A program made the position numbers and the translations under genes. The notes under the pieces were generated by a model. It was not told where the DNA came from and ran no database searches. It saw nothing but the letters and a program-made list of their open reading frames with translations. Positions 55,263-64,000 of a DNA stretch of 64,000 nucleotides are shown here, piece after piece. This stretch comes from Piscinibacter sp047600445 (GTDB lineage Bacteria; Pseudomonadota; Gammaproteobacteria; Burkholderiales; Burkholderiaceae_C), in contig NZ_JASGKT010000002.1 of NCBI RefSeq assembly GCF_047600445.1, positions 1,178,001-1,242,000 on the forward strand, written 5' to 3'. Positions within the stretch are counted from its first letter, which is position 1. Every line of letters starts with the position of its first letter.

Positions 55263-56516
55263 ATGGCAGAGATCAAGAACTACACCCTGAACTTCGGCCC
55301 GCAGCACCCGGCCGCGCACGGCGTGCTGCGCCTCGTGCTCGAGCTCGACGGCGAGGTGATCCAGCGCGCCGATCCGCACATCGGCCTGCTGCACCGCGCC
55401 ACCGAGAAGCTGGCCGAGAGCAAGACCTTCATCCAGTCGCTGCCGTACATGGACCGTCTCGACTACGTGTCGATGATGTGCAACGAGCATGCGTACTGCC
55501 TGGCGATCGAGAAGCTGCTGGGCATCGAGGTGCCCGAGCGCGCGCAGTACATCCGCGTGATGTTCAGCGAGATCACGCGGCTGCTGAACCACCTGCTGTG
55601 GCTGGGCTGCCACGGCCTGGACTGCGGCGCGATGAACATGCTGATCTACTGCTTCCGCGAGCGGGAAGACCTGTTCGACATGTACGAGGCGGTGTCCGGC
55701 GCGCGCATGCACGCGGCCTACTTCCGCCCGGGCGGCGTCTACCGCGACCTGCCCGACAGCATGCCGCAGTACAAGGTCAGCAAGATCAAGAACCAGCGCG
55801 CGATCGACGCGCTAAACACCAACCGCCAGGGCTCGCTGCTCGACTTCATCGACGACTTCACGCGCCGCTTCCCCGGCATGGTCGACGAATACGAAACCCT
55901 GCTGACCGACAACCGCATCTGGAAGCAGCGCACCGTCGGCATCGGCGTGGTCAGCCCCGAGCGCGCGCTGAACCTGGGCCTGACCGGCGCGATGCTGCGC
56001 GGCTCGGGCGTCGCGTGGGACCTGCGCAAGAACCAGCCCTACGACGTCTACGCGAAGATGGACTTCGACGTGCCGGTGGGCGTCAACGGCGACACCTACG
56101 ACCGCTACCTGGTGCGCGTCGAGGAGATGCGCCAGAGCAACCGCATCATCCGCCAGTGCATCGAGTGGCTGCGCGCCAACCCCGGCCCGGTGATCACCGA
56201 CAACCACAAGGTGGCGCCGCCGTCGCGCGTGGACATGAAGTCCAGCATGGAGGAGCTGATCCACCACTTCAAGCTCTTCACCGAGGGCTTCCACGTGCCC
56301 GAGGGCGAGGCCTACGCGGCGGTGGAGCACCCCAAGGGCGAGTTCGGCATCTACCTGGTGAGCGACGGCGCCAACAAGCCGTACCGGCTGAAGATCCGCG
56401 CCCCGGGCTTCGCGCATCTGGCCGCGCTCGACGAGATGTCGCGCGGCCACATGATCGCCGACGCCGTCGCGGTGATCGGCACGATGGACATCGTCTTCGG
56501 CGAGATCGACAGGTGA
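55263..56516 (+). CDS. nuoD: NADH-quinone oxidoreductase subunit D
   Basis: 49-kDa subunit forming much of the quinone pocket. FGPQHPAAHGVLRLVLELDG start and LLHRATEKLAE, RPGGVYRDLP and GEFGIYLVSDG blocks. Start ATG 55263, 417 residues. Confidence 0.97.
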   Translation: MAEIKNYTLNFGPQHPAAHGVLRLVLELDGEVIQRADPHIGLLHRATEKLAESKTFIQSLPYMDRLDYVSMMCNEHAYCLAIEKLLGIEVPERAQYIRVMFSEITRLLNHLLWLGCHGLDCGAMNMLIYCFREREDLFDMYEAVSGARMHAAYFRPGGVYRDLPDSMPQYKVSKIKNQRAIDALNTNRQGSLLDFIDDFTRRFPGMVDEYETLLTDNRIWKQRTVGIGVVSPERALNLGLTGAMLRGSGVAWDLRKNQPYDVYAKMDFDVPVGVNGDTYDRYLVRVEEMRQSNRIIRQCIEWLRANPGPVITDNHKVAPPSRVDMKSSMEELIHHFKLFTEGFHVPEGEAYAAVEHPKGEFGIYLVSDGANKPYRLKIRAPGFAHLAALDEMSRGHMIADAVAVIGTMDIVFGEIDR

Positions 56517-56523
56517 GCGACCG

Positions 56524-57009
56524 ATGAGCTTGTTCTCCGAACCCACGCTGGCGCGCTTCGCGCGCGAAGTCGCCAAGTACCCGGCCGACCAGAAGCAGTC
56601 CGCCGTGATGGCCTGCCTGGCCATCATCCAGCAGGAGCAGGGCTTCGTGTCCGCCGAGAGCGAGAAGGCGCTGGCCGAGGTCCTCGGCATGCCGGCCATC
56701 GCGGTGCACGAGGTCACCACCTTCTACAACATGTACAACCAGCAGCCGGTCGGCCGCTACAAGCTGAACGTCTGCACCAACCTGCCGTGCCAGTTGCGCG
56801 GCGGGCAGAAGGCGCTGGACCACGTCTGCGGCCAACTCGGCGTGGACGACGGCGGCACCACGCCCGACGGCCGCTTCACCGTGCAGCACAGCGAGTGCCT
56901 GGGCGCCTGCGCCGACGCGCCGGTGCTGCTGGTCAACGACCGCGAGATGTGCAGCTTCATGGGCACCGAGCGGCTCGACGCGCTGCTGGCCACGCTGAGA
57001 AAGAACTGA
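56524..57009 (+). CDS. nuoE: NADH-quinone oxidoreductase subunit E
   Basis: 24-kDa [2Fe-2S] (N1a) subunit. VHEVTTFYNMYN, CTNLPCQLRG and ECLGACADAPV provide the four Cys. 161 residues. Confidence 0.96.
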   Translation: MSLFSEPTLARFAREVAKYPADQKQSAVMACLAIIQQEQGFVSAESEKALAEVLGMPAIAVHEVTTFYNMYNQQPVGRYKLNVCTNLPCQLRGGQKALDHVCGQLGVDDGGTTPDGRFTVQHSECLGACADAPVLLVNDREMCSFMGTERLDALLATLRKN

Positions 57010-57014
57010 ACGTC

Positions 57015-58367
<1,353 letters not shown>

Positions 58368-58385
58368 GCGAGCGGGGCCAAGCAC

Positions 58386-60722
58386 ATGATCGAAATCGAA
58401 CTCGACGGCAAGAAGGTCTCGGTGGCCGAGGGCAGCATGGTGATGCATGCGGCCGAGGCGGCGGGCACCTTCATCCCGCACTTCTGCTACCACAAGAAGC
58501 TGTCCATCGCGGCCAACTGCCGCATGTGCCTGGTCGACGTGGAGAAGGCGCCCAAGCCGATGCCGGCCTGCGCCACGCCGGTCACGCAGGGCATGATCGT
58601 GCGCACCAAGAGCGACAAGGCGCTCAAGGCCCAGCAGTCGGTGATGGAGTTCCTGCTCATCAACCACCCGCTGGACTGCCCGATCTGCGACCAGGGCGGC
58701 GAGTGCCAGTTGCAGGATCTCGCCGTCGGCTACGGCGGCTCGGCCTCGCGCTACGACGAGGAGAAGCGCGTCGTCTTCCACAAGGACGTCGGCCCGCTGA
58801 TCTCGATGGAGGAGATGAGCCGCTGCATCCACTGCACGCGCTGCGTGCGCTTCGGCCAGGAAGTGGCCGGGGTGATGGAGCTGGGCATGATCCACCGCGG
58901 CGAGCACTCCGAGATCACCACGGTGGTCGGCGAGACGGTCGACTCCGAGCTGTCGGGCAACATGATCGACCTGTGCCCGGTCGGCGCGCTGACCAGCAAG
59001 CCGTTCCGCTACAGCGCCCGCACCTGGGAGCTGTCGCGCCGCAAGAGCGTCAGCCCGCACGACAGCACCGGCGCGAACCTGATCGTGCAGGTGAAGAACA
59101 ACCGCGTGATGCGCGTCGTTCCGCTCGAGAACGAAGACGTCAACGAGTGCTGGATCGCCGACCGCGACCGCTTCTCCTACGAGGCGCTGAACGGCGACGA
59201 GCGCCTGACCGCGCCCATGCTCAAGCAGGGCGGGCAGTGGAAGGAGGTCGACTGGACCACCGCGCTCGAATACGTGGTGCGCGGGCTCACGCAGATCAAG
59301 GTCGACCACGGCGCGGCGGCCATCGGCGCGCTCGGCTCGGCGCATGCCACCGTCGAGGAACTGCACCTGCTGGCCAGGCTGGTGCGCGGTCTGGGCAGCG
59401 AGAACATCGACCACCGCCTGCGCCACGCCGACTTCGCCAACAGCGCCGGCGCCGGCAAGGCGCGCTGGCTGGGGCTGCCGATCGCCGAGCTGAGCACGCT
59501 GCAGCGCGCGCTGGTGGTGGGCTCGTTCCTGCGCAAGGACCACCCGCTGTTCGCCCAGCGCATCCGCCAGGCGGCGCGCAAGGGCGCGCAGGTGCACAGC
59601 CTCGGCGCGCTGGCCGACGACTGGCTGATGCCCATGGGCACGCGCCTGGTCAGCGCGCCCTCGGACTGGCTGCAATCGCTGGCCGACATCGCCGCGGCGG
59701 TCGCGGCGTCCAAGGGCGTGAGCGCGCCGGCTTCGGGCAACCCGGGCACCGACGCGAAGGCGATCGCCGAATCGCTGCTGTCGGGCGAGCGCAAGGCCGT
59801 GCTGCTCGGCAACGCCGCCGCGCAGCACCCGCAGGCCGGCGCGCTGCTCGCGCTGGCCAACTGGATCGCCGCGCAGACCGGCGCCGCGGTCGGCTACCTC
59901 AGCGAAGCCGCCAACACGGTGGGTGCGCAGCTCGTCGGCGCGCAGCCGGGCGCGGGCGGGCTGAACGCCGGCCAGATGCTCGGCGGCGGCGCGCTCAAGG
60001 CGGCGCTGCTGCTCGACGTCGAGCCCGCCTTCGACGCCGCCGACCCGAGCGCCGCCACCGCCGCGCTGGGCAAGGCCGAGATGGTCGTCGCGCTGACCGC
60101 CTTCAAGAGCGCCACGCTGGCCGACACCGCCGACGTGCTGCTGCCGGTGTCGCCCTTCAGCGAAACCTCGGGCAGCTTCGTCAACGCCGAAGGGCGGCTG
60201 CAGAGCTTCCACGGCGTCGTCAAGCCGCTCGGCCAGACGCGCCCGGCCTGGAAGGTGCTGCGCGTGCTCGGCAACATGCTGGCGCTGCCAGGCTTCGATT
60301 TCGAGACCTCGGAAGACGTGCGCGCCGAGGCGCTGGGCGGCGACGCCGCCGCGCTGGCCGCGCGCCTGGACAACGGCAGCGGCGCCGCGATCGCCGCGCA
60401 GCCCGCGACCGCCGGCCTGCAGCGCATCGCCGACGTGCCGATCTACAGCGCCGATTCGCTGGTGCGCCGCGCGCCCGCGCTGCAGGCCACCGCCGACGCG
60501 CGCGCGCCGCAGGCCAGCCTGCCGGCGGCGCTGTGGCAGCAGCTCGGCCTGGCCAGCGGCGACCGCGTGCGCGTCGCGCAGGGCGCCGCCAGCGCCGTGC
60601 TGCCGGCGCGGCTCGACGCCACGCTCGCCGCCGGCACCGTGCGCGTGCCGGCCGGCCATCCCGACACCGCCACCCTGGGCGCCGCGTTCGGCGCCGTCAC
60701 GGTCGAGAAGGTCCCAGCATGA
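58386..60722 (+). CDS. nuoG: NADH-quinone oxidoreductase subunit G
   Basis: 75-kDa subunit with N1b, N4, N5 clusters: HFCYHKKLSIAANCRMCLVDV near 33 (outline), CPICDQGGECQLQDLA (about 99-114) and MSRCIHCTRCVRFGQEV (about 144-160). The molybdopterin-oxidoreductase-like half follows. 778 residues. Confidence 0.97.
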   Translation: MIEIELDGKKVSVAEGSMVMHAAEAAGTFIPHFCYHKKLSIAANCRMCLVDVEKAPKPMPACATPVTQGMIVRTKSDKALKAQQSVMEFLLINHPLDCPICDQGGECQLQDLAVGYGGSASRYDEEKRVVFHKDVGPLISMEEMSRCIHCTRCVRFGQEVAGVMELGMIHRGEHSEITTVVGETVDSELSGNMIDLCPVGALTSKPFRYSARTWELSRRKSVSPHDSTGANLIVQVKNNRVMRVVPLENEDVNECWIADRDRFSYEALNGDERLTAPMLKQGGQWKEVDWTTALEYVVRGLTQIKVDHGAAAIGALGSAHATVEELHLLARLVRGLGSENIDHRLRHADFANSAGAGKARWLGLPIAELSTLQRALVVGSFLRKDHPLFAQRIRQAARKGAQVHSLGALADDWLMPMGTRLVSAPSDWLQSLADIAAAVAASKGVSAPASGNPGTDAKAIAESLLSGERKAVLLGNAAAQHPQAGALLALANWIAAQTGAAVGYLSEAANTVGAQLVGAQPGAGGLNAGQMLGGGALKAALLLDVEPAFDAADPSAATAALGKAEMVVALTAFKSATLADTADVLLPVSPFSETSGSFVNAEGRLQSFHGVVKPLGQTRPAWKVLRVLGNMLALPGFDFETSEDVRAEALGGDAAALAARLDNGSGAAIAAQPATAGLQRIADVPIYSADSLVRRAPALQATADARAPQASLPAALWQQLGLASGDRVRVAQGAASAVLPARLDATLAAGTVRVPAGHPDTATLGAAFGAVTVEKVPA

Positions 60723-61780
60723 TCGACTGGCTGCTGCAATTTCCCCAGAGCTACCCGGCCACCTGGGCGGTGGTGTGGGCGCTCGTCAAGATCATCGTGG
60801 TGGTGGCGCCGCTGATGGTCTGCGTCGCCTACCTCACGCTGTGGGAGCGCGTGGGCATAGGCTACACGCAGATCCGCCTCGGGCCGAACCGCGTCGGCCC
60901 GCGCGGCTGGCTGCAGCCGATCGCCGACGCGCTCAAGCTGATCTTCAAGGAGATCATCCTGCCGAGCGCGGCGAACAAGGGCCTGTTCCTGCTCGGCCCG
61001 GTGATGACCATCATGCCGGCGCTGGCCGCCTGGGCGGTGATCCCGTTCGGCCCCGAGGTGGCGCTGGCCAACGTCAACGCCGGGCTGCTGTTCCTGATGG
61101 CCATCACCTCGCTGGAGGTGTACGGCGTGATCATCGCCGGCTGGGCCTCGAACTCGAAGTACGCCTTCCTCGGCGCGCTGCGCGCCTCGGCGCAGATGGT
61201 CTCCTACGAGATCGCGATGGGCTTCGCGCTGGTGGTGGTGCTGATGGTCAGCGGCTCGATGAACATGACCGCGATCGTCACCGGCCAGGGCGAGGGCCGC
61301 ATGGCCGCGATGGGGCTGAACTTCCTGTCGTGGAACTGGCTGCCGCTGCTGCCGGTGTTCGTCGTCTACTTCGTCTCCGGGCTGGCCGAGACCAACCGCC
61401 ATCCGTTCGACGTCGTCGAGGGCGAGTCGGAGATCGTCGCCGGCCACATGATCGAGTACTCGGGCATGGCCTTCGCGATGTTCTTCCTTGCCGAGTACGC
61501 CAACATGATCCTGGTGTCGATGCTGGCGGTGCTGATGTTCCTCGGCGGCTGGCTGAGCCCGCTGGACTTCGCGCCGTTCAACTGGATCCCGGGCTGGATC
61601 TGGCTGGGCATCAAGGTCTTCGCCGTCGTCACGATGTTCCTGTGGGTGCGCGCGACCTTCCCGCGCTACCGCTACGACCAGATCATGCGTCTGGGCTGGA
61701 AGATCTTCATCCCGGTGACGCTGGTGTGGCTGGTGGTGGTGGGCGCGTGGATCCAGTCGCCCTGGAACATCTGGAAGTAA
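60719..61780 (+). CDS. nuoH: NADH-quinone oxidoreductase subunit H
   Basis: Membrane subunit at the quinone channel. ERVGIGYTQIRLGPNRVGPRG near 44 (outline) and AETNRHPFDVVEGESEIVAGH near 222. ATG overlaps the nuoG stop. 353 residues. Confidence 0.97.
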   Translation: MIDWLLQFPQSYPATWAVVWALVKIIVVVAPLMVCVAYLTLWERVGIGYTQIRLGPNRVGPRGWLQPIADALKLIFKEIILPSAANKGLFLLGPVMTIMPALAAWAVIPFGPEVALANVNAGLLFLMAITSLEVYGVIIAGWASNSKYAFLGALRASAQMVSYEIAMGFALVVVLMVSGSMNMTAIVTGQGEGRMAAMGLNFLSWNWLPLLPVFVVYFVSGLAETNRHPFDVVEGESEIVAGHMIEYSGMAFAMFFLAEYANMILVSMLAVLMFLGGWLSPLDFAPFNWIPGWIWLGIKVFAVVTMFLWVRATFPRYRYDQIMRLGWKIFIPVTLVWLVVVGAWIQSPWNIWK

Positions 61781-61797
61781 GGACGAAGGACTGCGCC

Positions 61798-62295
61798 ATG
61801 GCACAAGCCTCCACCCTCAAGGATTTCGTTTCCAGCTTCATGCTGCTGGAGTTGCTCAAGGGCCTTCGGCTCACCGGGCGGCACTTCTTCCAGCGCAAGA
61901 TCACCGTGCAGTTCCCGGAGGAGAAGACGCCGCTGTCGCCGCGCTTCCGCGGCCTGCACGCGCTGCGCCGCTACGACAACGGCGAGGAGCGCTGCATCGC
62001 CTGCAAGCTGTGCGAGGCGGTGTGCCCGGCGATGGCGATCACCATCGAGAGCGACGTGCGCGCCGACGGCTCGCGCCGCACCACGCGCTACGACATCGAC
62101 CTGACCAAGTGCATCTTCTGCGGCTTCTGCGAGGAGAGCTGCCCGGTCGACTCGATCGTCGAGACGCACATCTTCGAGTACCACGGCGAGAAGCGCGGCG
62201 ACCTGTACTTCACCAAGGACATGCTGCTCGCCGTGGGCGACCGCTACGAGCGCGAGATCGCGGCCAACAAGGAGGCGGACGCGAAGTACCGCTGA
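61798..62295 (+). CDS. nuoI: NADH-quinone oxidoreductase subunit I
   Basis: TYKY subunit with two [4Fe-4S] clusters: CIACKLCEAVCPAMA (about 66-80) and CIFCGFCEESCPVDS (about 105-119). 165 residues. Confidence 0.97.
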   Translation: MAQASTLKDFVSSFMLLELLKGLRLTGRHFFQRKITVQFPEEKTPLSPRFRGLHALRRYDNGEERCIACKLCEAVCPAMAITIESDVRADGSRRTTRYDIDLTKCIFCGFCEESCPVDSIVETHIFEYHGEKRGDLYFTKDMLLAVGDRYEREIAANKEADAKYR

Positions 62296-62311
62296 CCGCG
62301 CAGACAAGAAC

Positions 62312-62950
62312 ATGGACATCCAAACCGCGCTCTTCTACGTCTTCTCGGCGGTGCTGCTGTTCGCGGCCTTCCGCGTCATCACCGCGCGCACGCCGGTGTA
62401 CGCGGCGCTGTACCTCGTGCTGGCCTTCTTCAACGCCTCGTGCGTGTGGATGCTGCTGCGCGCCGAGTTCCTCGCCATCGCGCTGGTGCTGGTGTACGTC
62501 GGCGCGGTGATGGTGCTGTTCCTGTTCGTCGTGATGATGCTCGACCTGAACAGCGAGGCGCTGCGCGAGGGCTTCTGGAAGCACTTCCCGCTGGCGGCGC
62601 TGGTCGGCGTGGTGATCATCCTGGAGATGGCGCTGGTGCTGATCCCCGGCTTCGACGTGCGCAGCGCGCCGCTGCCCGACGCCGCCGAACTGCAGCTCGG
62701 CAACACCAAGCTGCTGGGCATCGAGATCTACACCCGCTACCTCTATCCGCTGCAGATCGCCGCGGTGCTGCTGCTGGTGGCGATCATCGCGGCCATCGCG
62801 CTGACGCTGCGCCGCCGCAAGGACTCGAAGTACGTCGACCCGGCCGAGCAGGTGCGGGTGAAGAAGGCGGACCGCGTCCGCATCGTCAAGATGAAGGCCG
62901 AGGTGGAGGCGCCGCCCCCGGCCGCCGAGGCGGCAGGAGAGAGCAAATGA
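62312..62950 (+). CDS. nuoJ: NADH-quinone oxidoreductase subunit J
   Basis: Five-helix membrane subunit. ALVLVYVGAVMVLFLFVVMML (about 56-76, outline) is the conserved third helix. A charged, Lys/Pro-rich tail of about 45 residues ends the 212-residue protein. Confidence 0.95.
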   Translation: MDIQTALFYVFSAVLLFAAFRVITARTPVYAALYLVLAFFNASCVWMLLRAEFLAIALVLVYVGAVMVLFLFVVMMLDLNSEALREGFWKHFPLAALVGVVIILEMALVLIPGFDVRSAPLPDAAELQLGNTKLLGIEIYTRYLYPLQIAAVLLLVAIIAAIALTLRRRKDSKYVDPAEQVRVKKADRVRIVKMKAEVEAPPPAAEAAGESK

Positions 62951-63261
62951 TCGGCCCCGTCACGCTAGGCCACTACCTCACGCTCGGCGCGATCCTGTTC
63001 GCGCTGTCGGTGATCGGCATCTTCCTGAACCGCAAGAACCTGATCGTGCTGCTGATGGCCATCGAGCTGATGCTGCTGGCGGTCAACCTGAACTTCGTCG
63101 CCTTCTCGCACTACCTGGGCGACATGGCCGGGCAGGTGTTCGTGTTCTTCATCCTCACGGTGGCCGCGGCCGAGTCGGCCATCGGCCTGGCGATCCTGGT
63201 GGTGCTGTTCCGCAATCGCGCCACGATCAACGTCGACGAGCTCGACTCGCTGAAGGGTTGA
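62947..63261 (+). CDS. nuoK: NADH-quinone oxidoreductase subunit K
   Basis: Three-helix proton-channel subunit with the helix Glu in MAIELMLLAVNLNF (about 37-50) and AAAESAIGLAILV (about 74-86). ATG overlaps nuoJ stop. 104 residues. Confidence 0.97.
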   Translation: MIGPVTLGHYLTLGAILFALSVIGIFLNRKNLIVLLMAIELMLLAVNLNFVAFSHYLGDMAGQVFVFFILTVAAAESAIGLAILVVLFRNRATINVDELDSLKG

Positions 63262-63268
63262 GCCCGCC

Positions 63269-64000
63269 ATGTCCTCGACACTGAACCCCAACCTCCTGCT
63301 GGCCGTGCCGCTGGCGCCGCTGGCCGGCGCGGTGGTCGCCGGCCTCGCCGGCAAGACCGTCGGCCGGCGCGGCGCGCACGTCGTCACCATCCTCGGCGTG
63401 CTGGTCTCGTTCATCCTCTCGGCGATGGTGCTGAAGTCGGTGGCCGCCGACGGCGCGCGCTTCAACGCCACGGTCTACGAATGGATGGTGCTGGGCAGGC
63501 TGAAGATGGAAGTCGGCTTCCTGGTCGACGGCCTGACCGCGATGATGATGTGCGTGGTGACCTTCGTCTCGCTGATGGTGCACATCTACACCATCGGCTA
63601 CATGGAGGAAGACCCGGGCTACCAGCGCTTCTTCAGCTACATCTCGCTGTTCACCTTCTCGATGCTGATGCTCGTGATGAGCAACAACTTCCTCCAGCTC
63701 TTCTTCGGCTGGGAGGCGGTGGGCCTGGTGAGCTACCTGCTGATCGGCTTCTGGTACACCAAGCCGACGGCGATCTTCGCCAACATGAAGGCCTTCCTGG
63801 TCAACCGGGTCGGCGACTTCGGCTTCATCCTCGGCATCGGCCTGATCGTCACCTACGCCGGCACGCTGAACTACGCCGAGGCCTTCGCGAAGGCGCCCGA
63901 GCTGGCCCGGGGCACTCTGCCCGGCACCGACTGGCTGCTGATCACGGTCACCTGCATTTGCCTCTTCATCGGTGCGATGGGCAAGAGCGCGCAGTTCCCG
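63269..64000 (+). CDS. nuoL: NADH-quinone oxidoreductase subunit L (C-terminus outside window)
   Basis: Antiporter-like proton pump. The 244 visible codons include VSLMVHIYTIGYM, FFGWEAVGLVSYLLIGFW and KAFLVNRVGDFGF. The lateral helix and remaining channels lie beyond the right edge. Confidence 0.96.
   Translation, partial: MSSTLNPNLLLAVPLAPLAGAVVAGLAGKTVGRRGAHVVTILGVLVSFILSAMVLKSVAADGARFNATVYEWMVLGRLKMEVGFLVDGLTAMMMCVVTFVSLMVHIYTIGYMEEDPGYQRFFSYISLFTFSMLMLVMSNNFLQLFFGWEAVGLVSYLLIGFWYTKPTAIFANMKAFLVNRVGDFGFILGIGLIVTYAGTLNYAEAFAKAPELARGTLPGTDWLLITVTCICLFIGAMGKSAQFP

Overview
The window is a 64 kb piece of a high-GC chromosome from a betaproteobacterium, most likely order Burkholderiales (Rubrivivax / Leptothrix / Ideonella-like; this placement is inference). 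The evidence is the gene set and order: suhB-trmJ-cysE, rpsU-yqeY, zapA beside 6S RNA, tpiA-secG-tRNA-Leu-nuo, iscRSUA-hscBA-fdx, a TetR-regulated phenylacetate cluster and an intracellular PHB depolymerase. Both ends cut genes: mutS at the left and nuoL at the right.

Layout. 1-9.8 kb: mutS, suhB, trmJ, cysE, a LysM/FecR envelope protein, mog, yjgA, pmbA and a Tat-exported TRAP binding protein. 9.8-13.5 kb: a small membrane protein, the TRAP permease genes, a DUF442 protein, yqeY and rpsU. 13.5-23.2 kb: one long leftward phenylacetyl-CoA cluster, paaG-paaI-paaK-paaABCDE-paaR, then a periplasmic binding protein and a BaiN-like flavoprotein, with PaaR-type operators at the head and before the binding protein. 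23.2-37.6 kb: mixed housekeeping and storage genes (fatty acid hydroxylase, ybiB, degenerate GGDEF, TauE, EVE, 6S RNA, zapA, nth, rnfB, phaZ, tyrB, uvrB, DHH) ending in a frameshifted low-molecular-weight phosphatase. 37.6-43.1 kb: the Isc iron-sulfur operon with tandem IscR sites. 43.1-45.1 kb: an accessory island with a LuxR-type regulator, a lux-box-like palindrome, a 9-codon ORF with a strong ribosome binding site and a small HTH-like protein. 45.1-53.5 kb: tsaD, a binding protein, an aminotransferase, rpsO, pnp, a quinone oxidoreductase, tpiA, secG. 53.6 kb to the end: tRNA-Leu(GAG) and nuoA-L.

Two things stand out. First, four short structured repeats (about 85-110 bp) sit exactly at stop/start junctions inside operons (binding protein/baiN, paaD/paaE, paaA/paaB, nuoB/nuoC). 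Each is flanked by a different 5-6 bp direct repeat that contains the stop codon, which looks like a target-site duplication. Three of the four turn a stop/start overlap into a relay of stop, small ORF, start; two of these small ORFs share a peptide motif, and their hairpins covary. Second, the LuxR solo, palindrome and 9-residue ORF look like a compact, possibly peptide-producing regulatory module.

All statements come from reading the sequence and from general knowledge of the families; no search was run.
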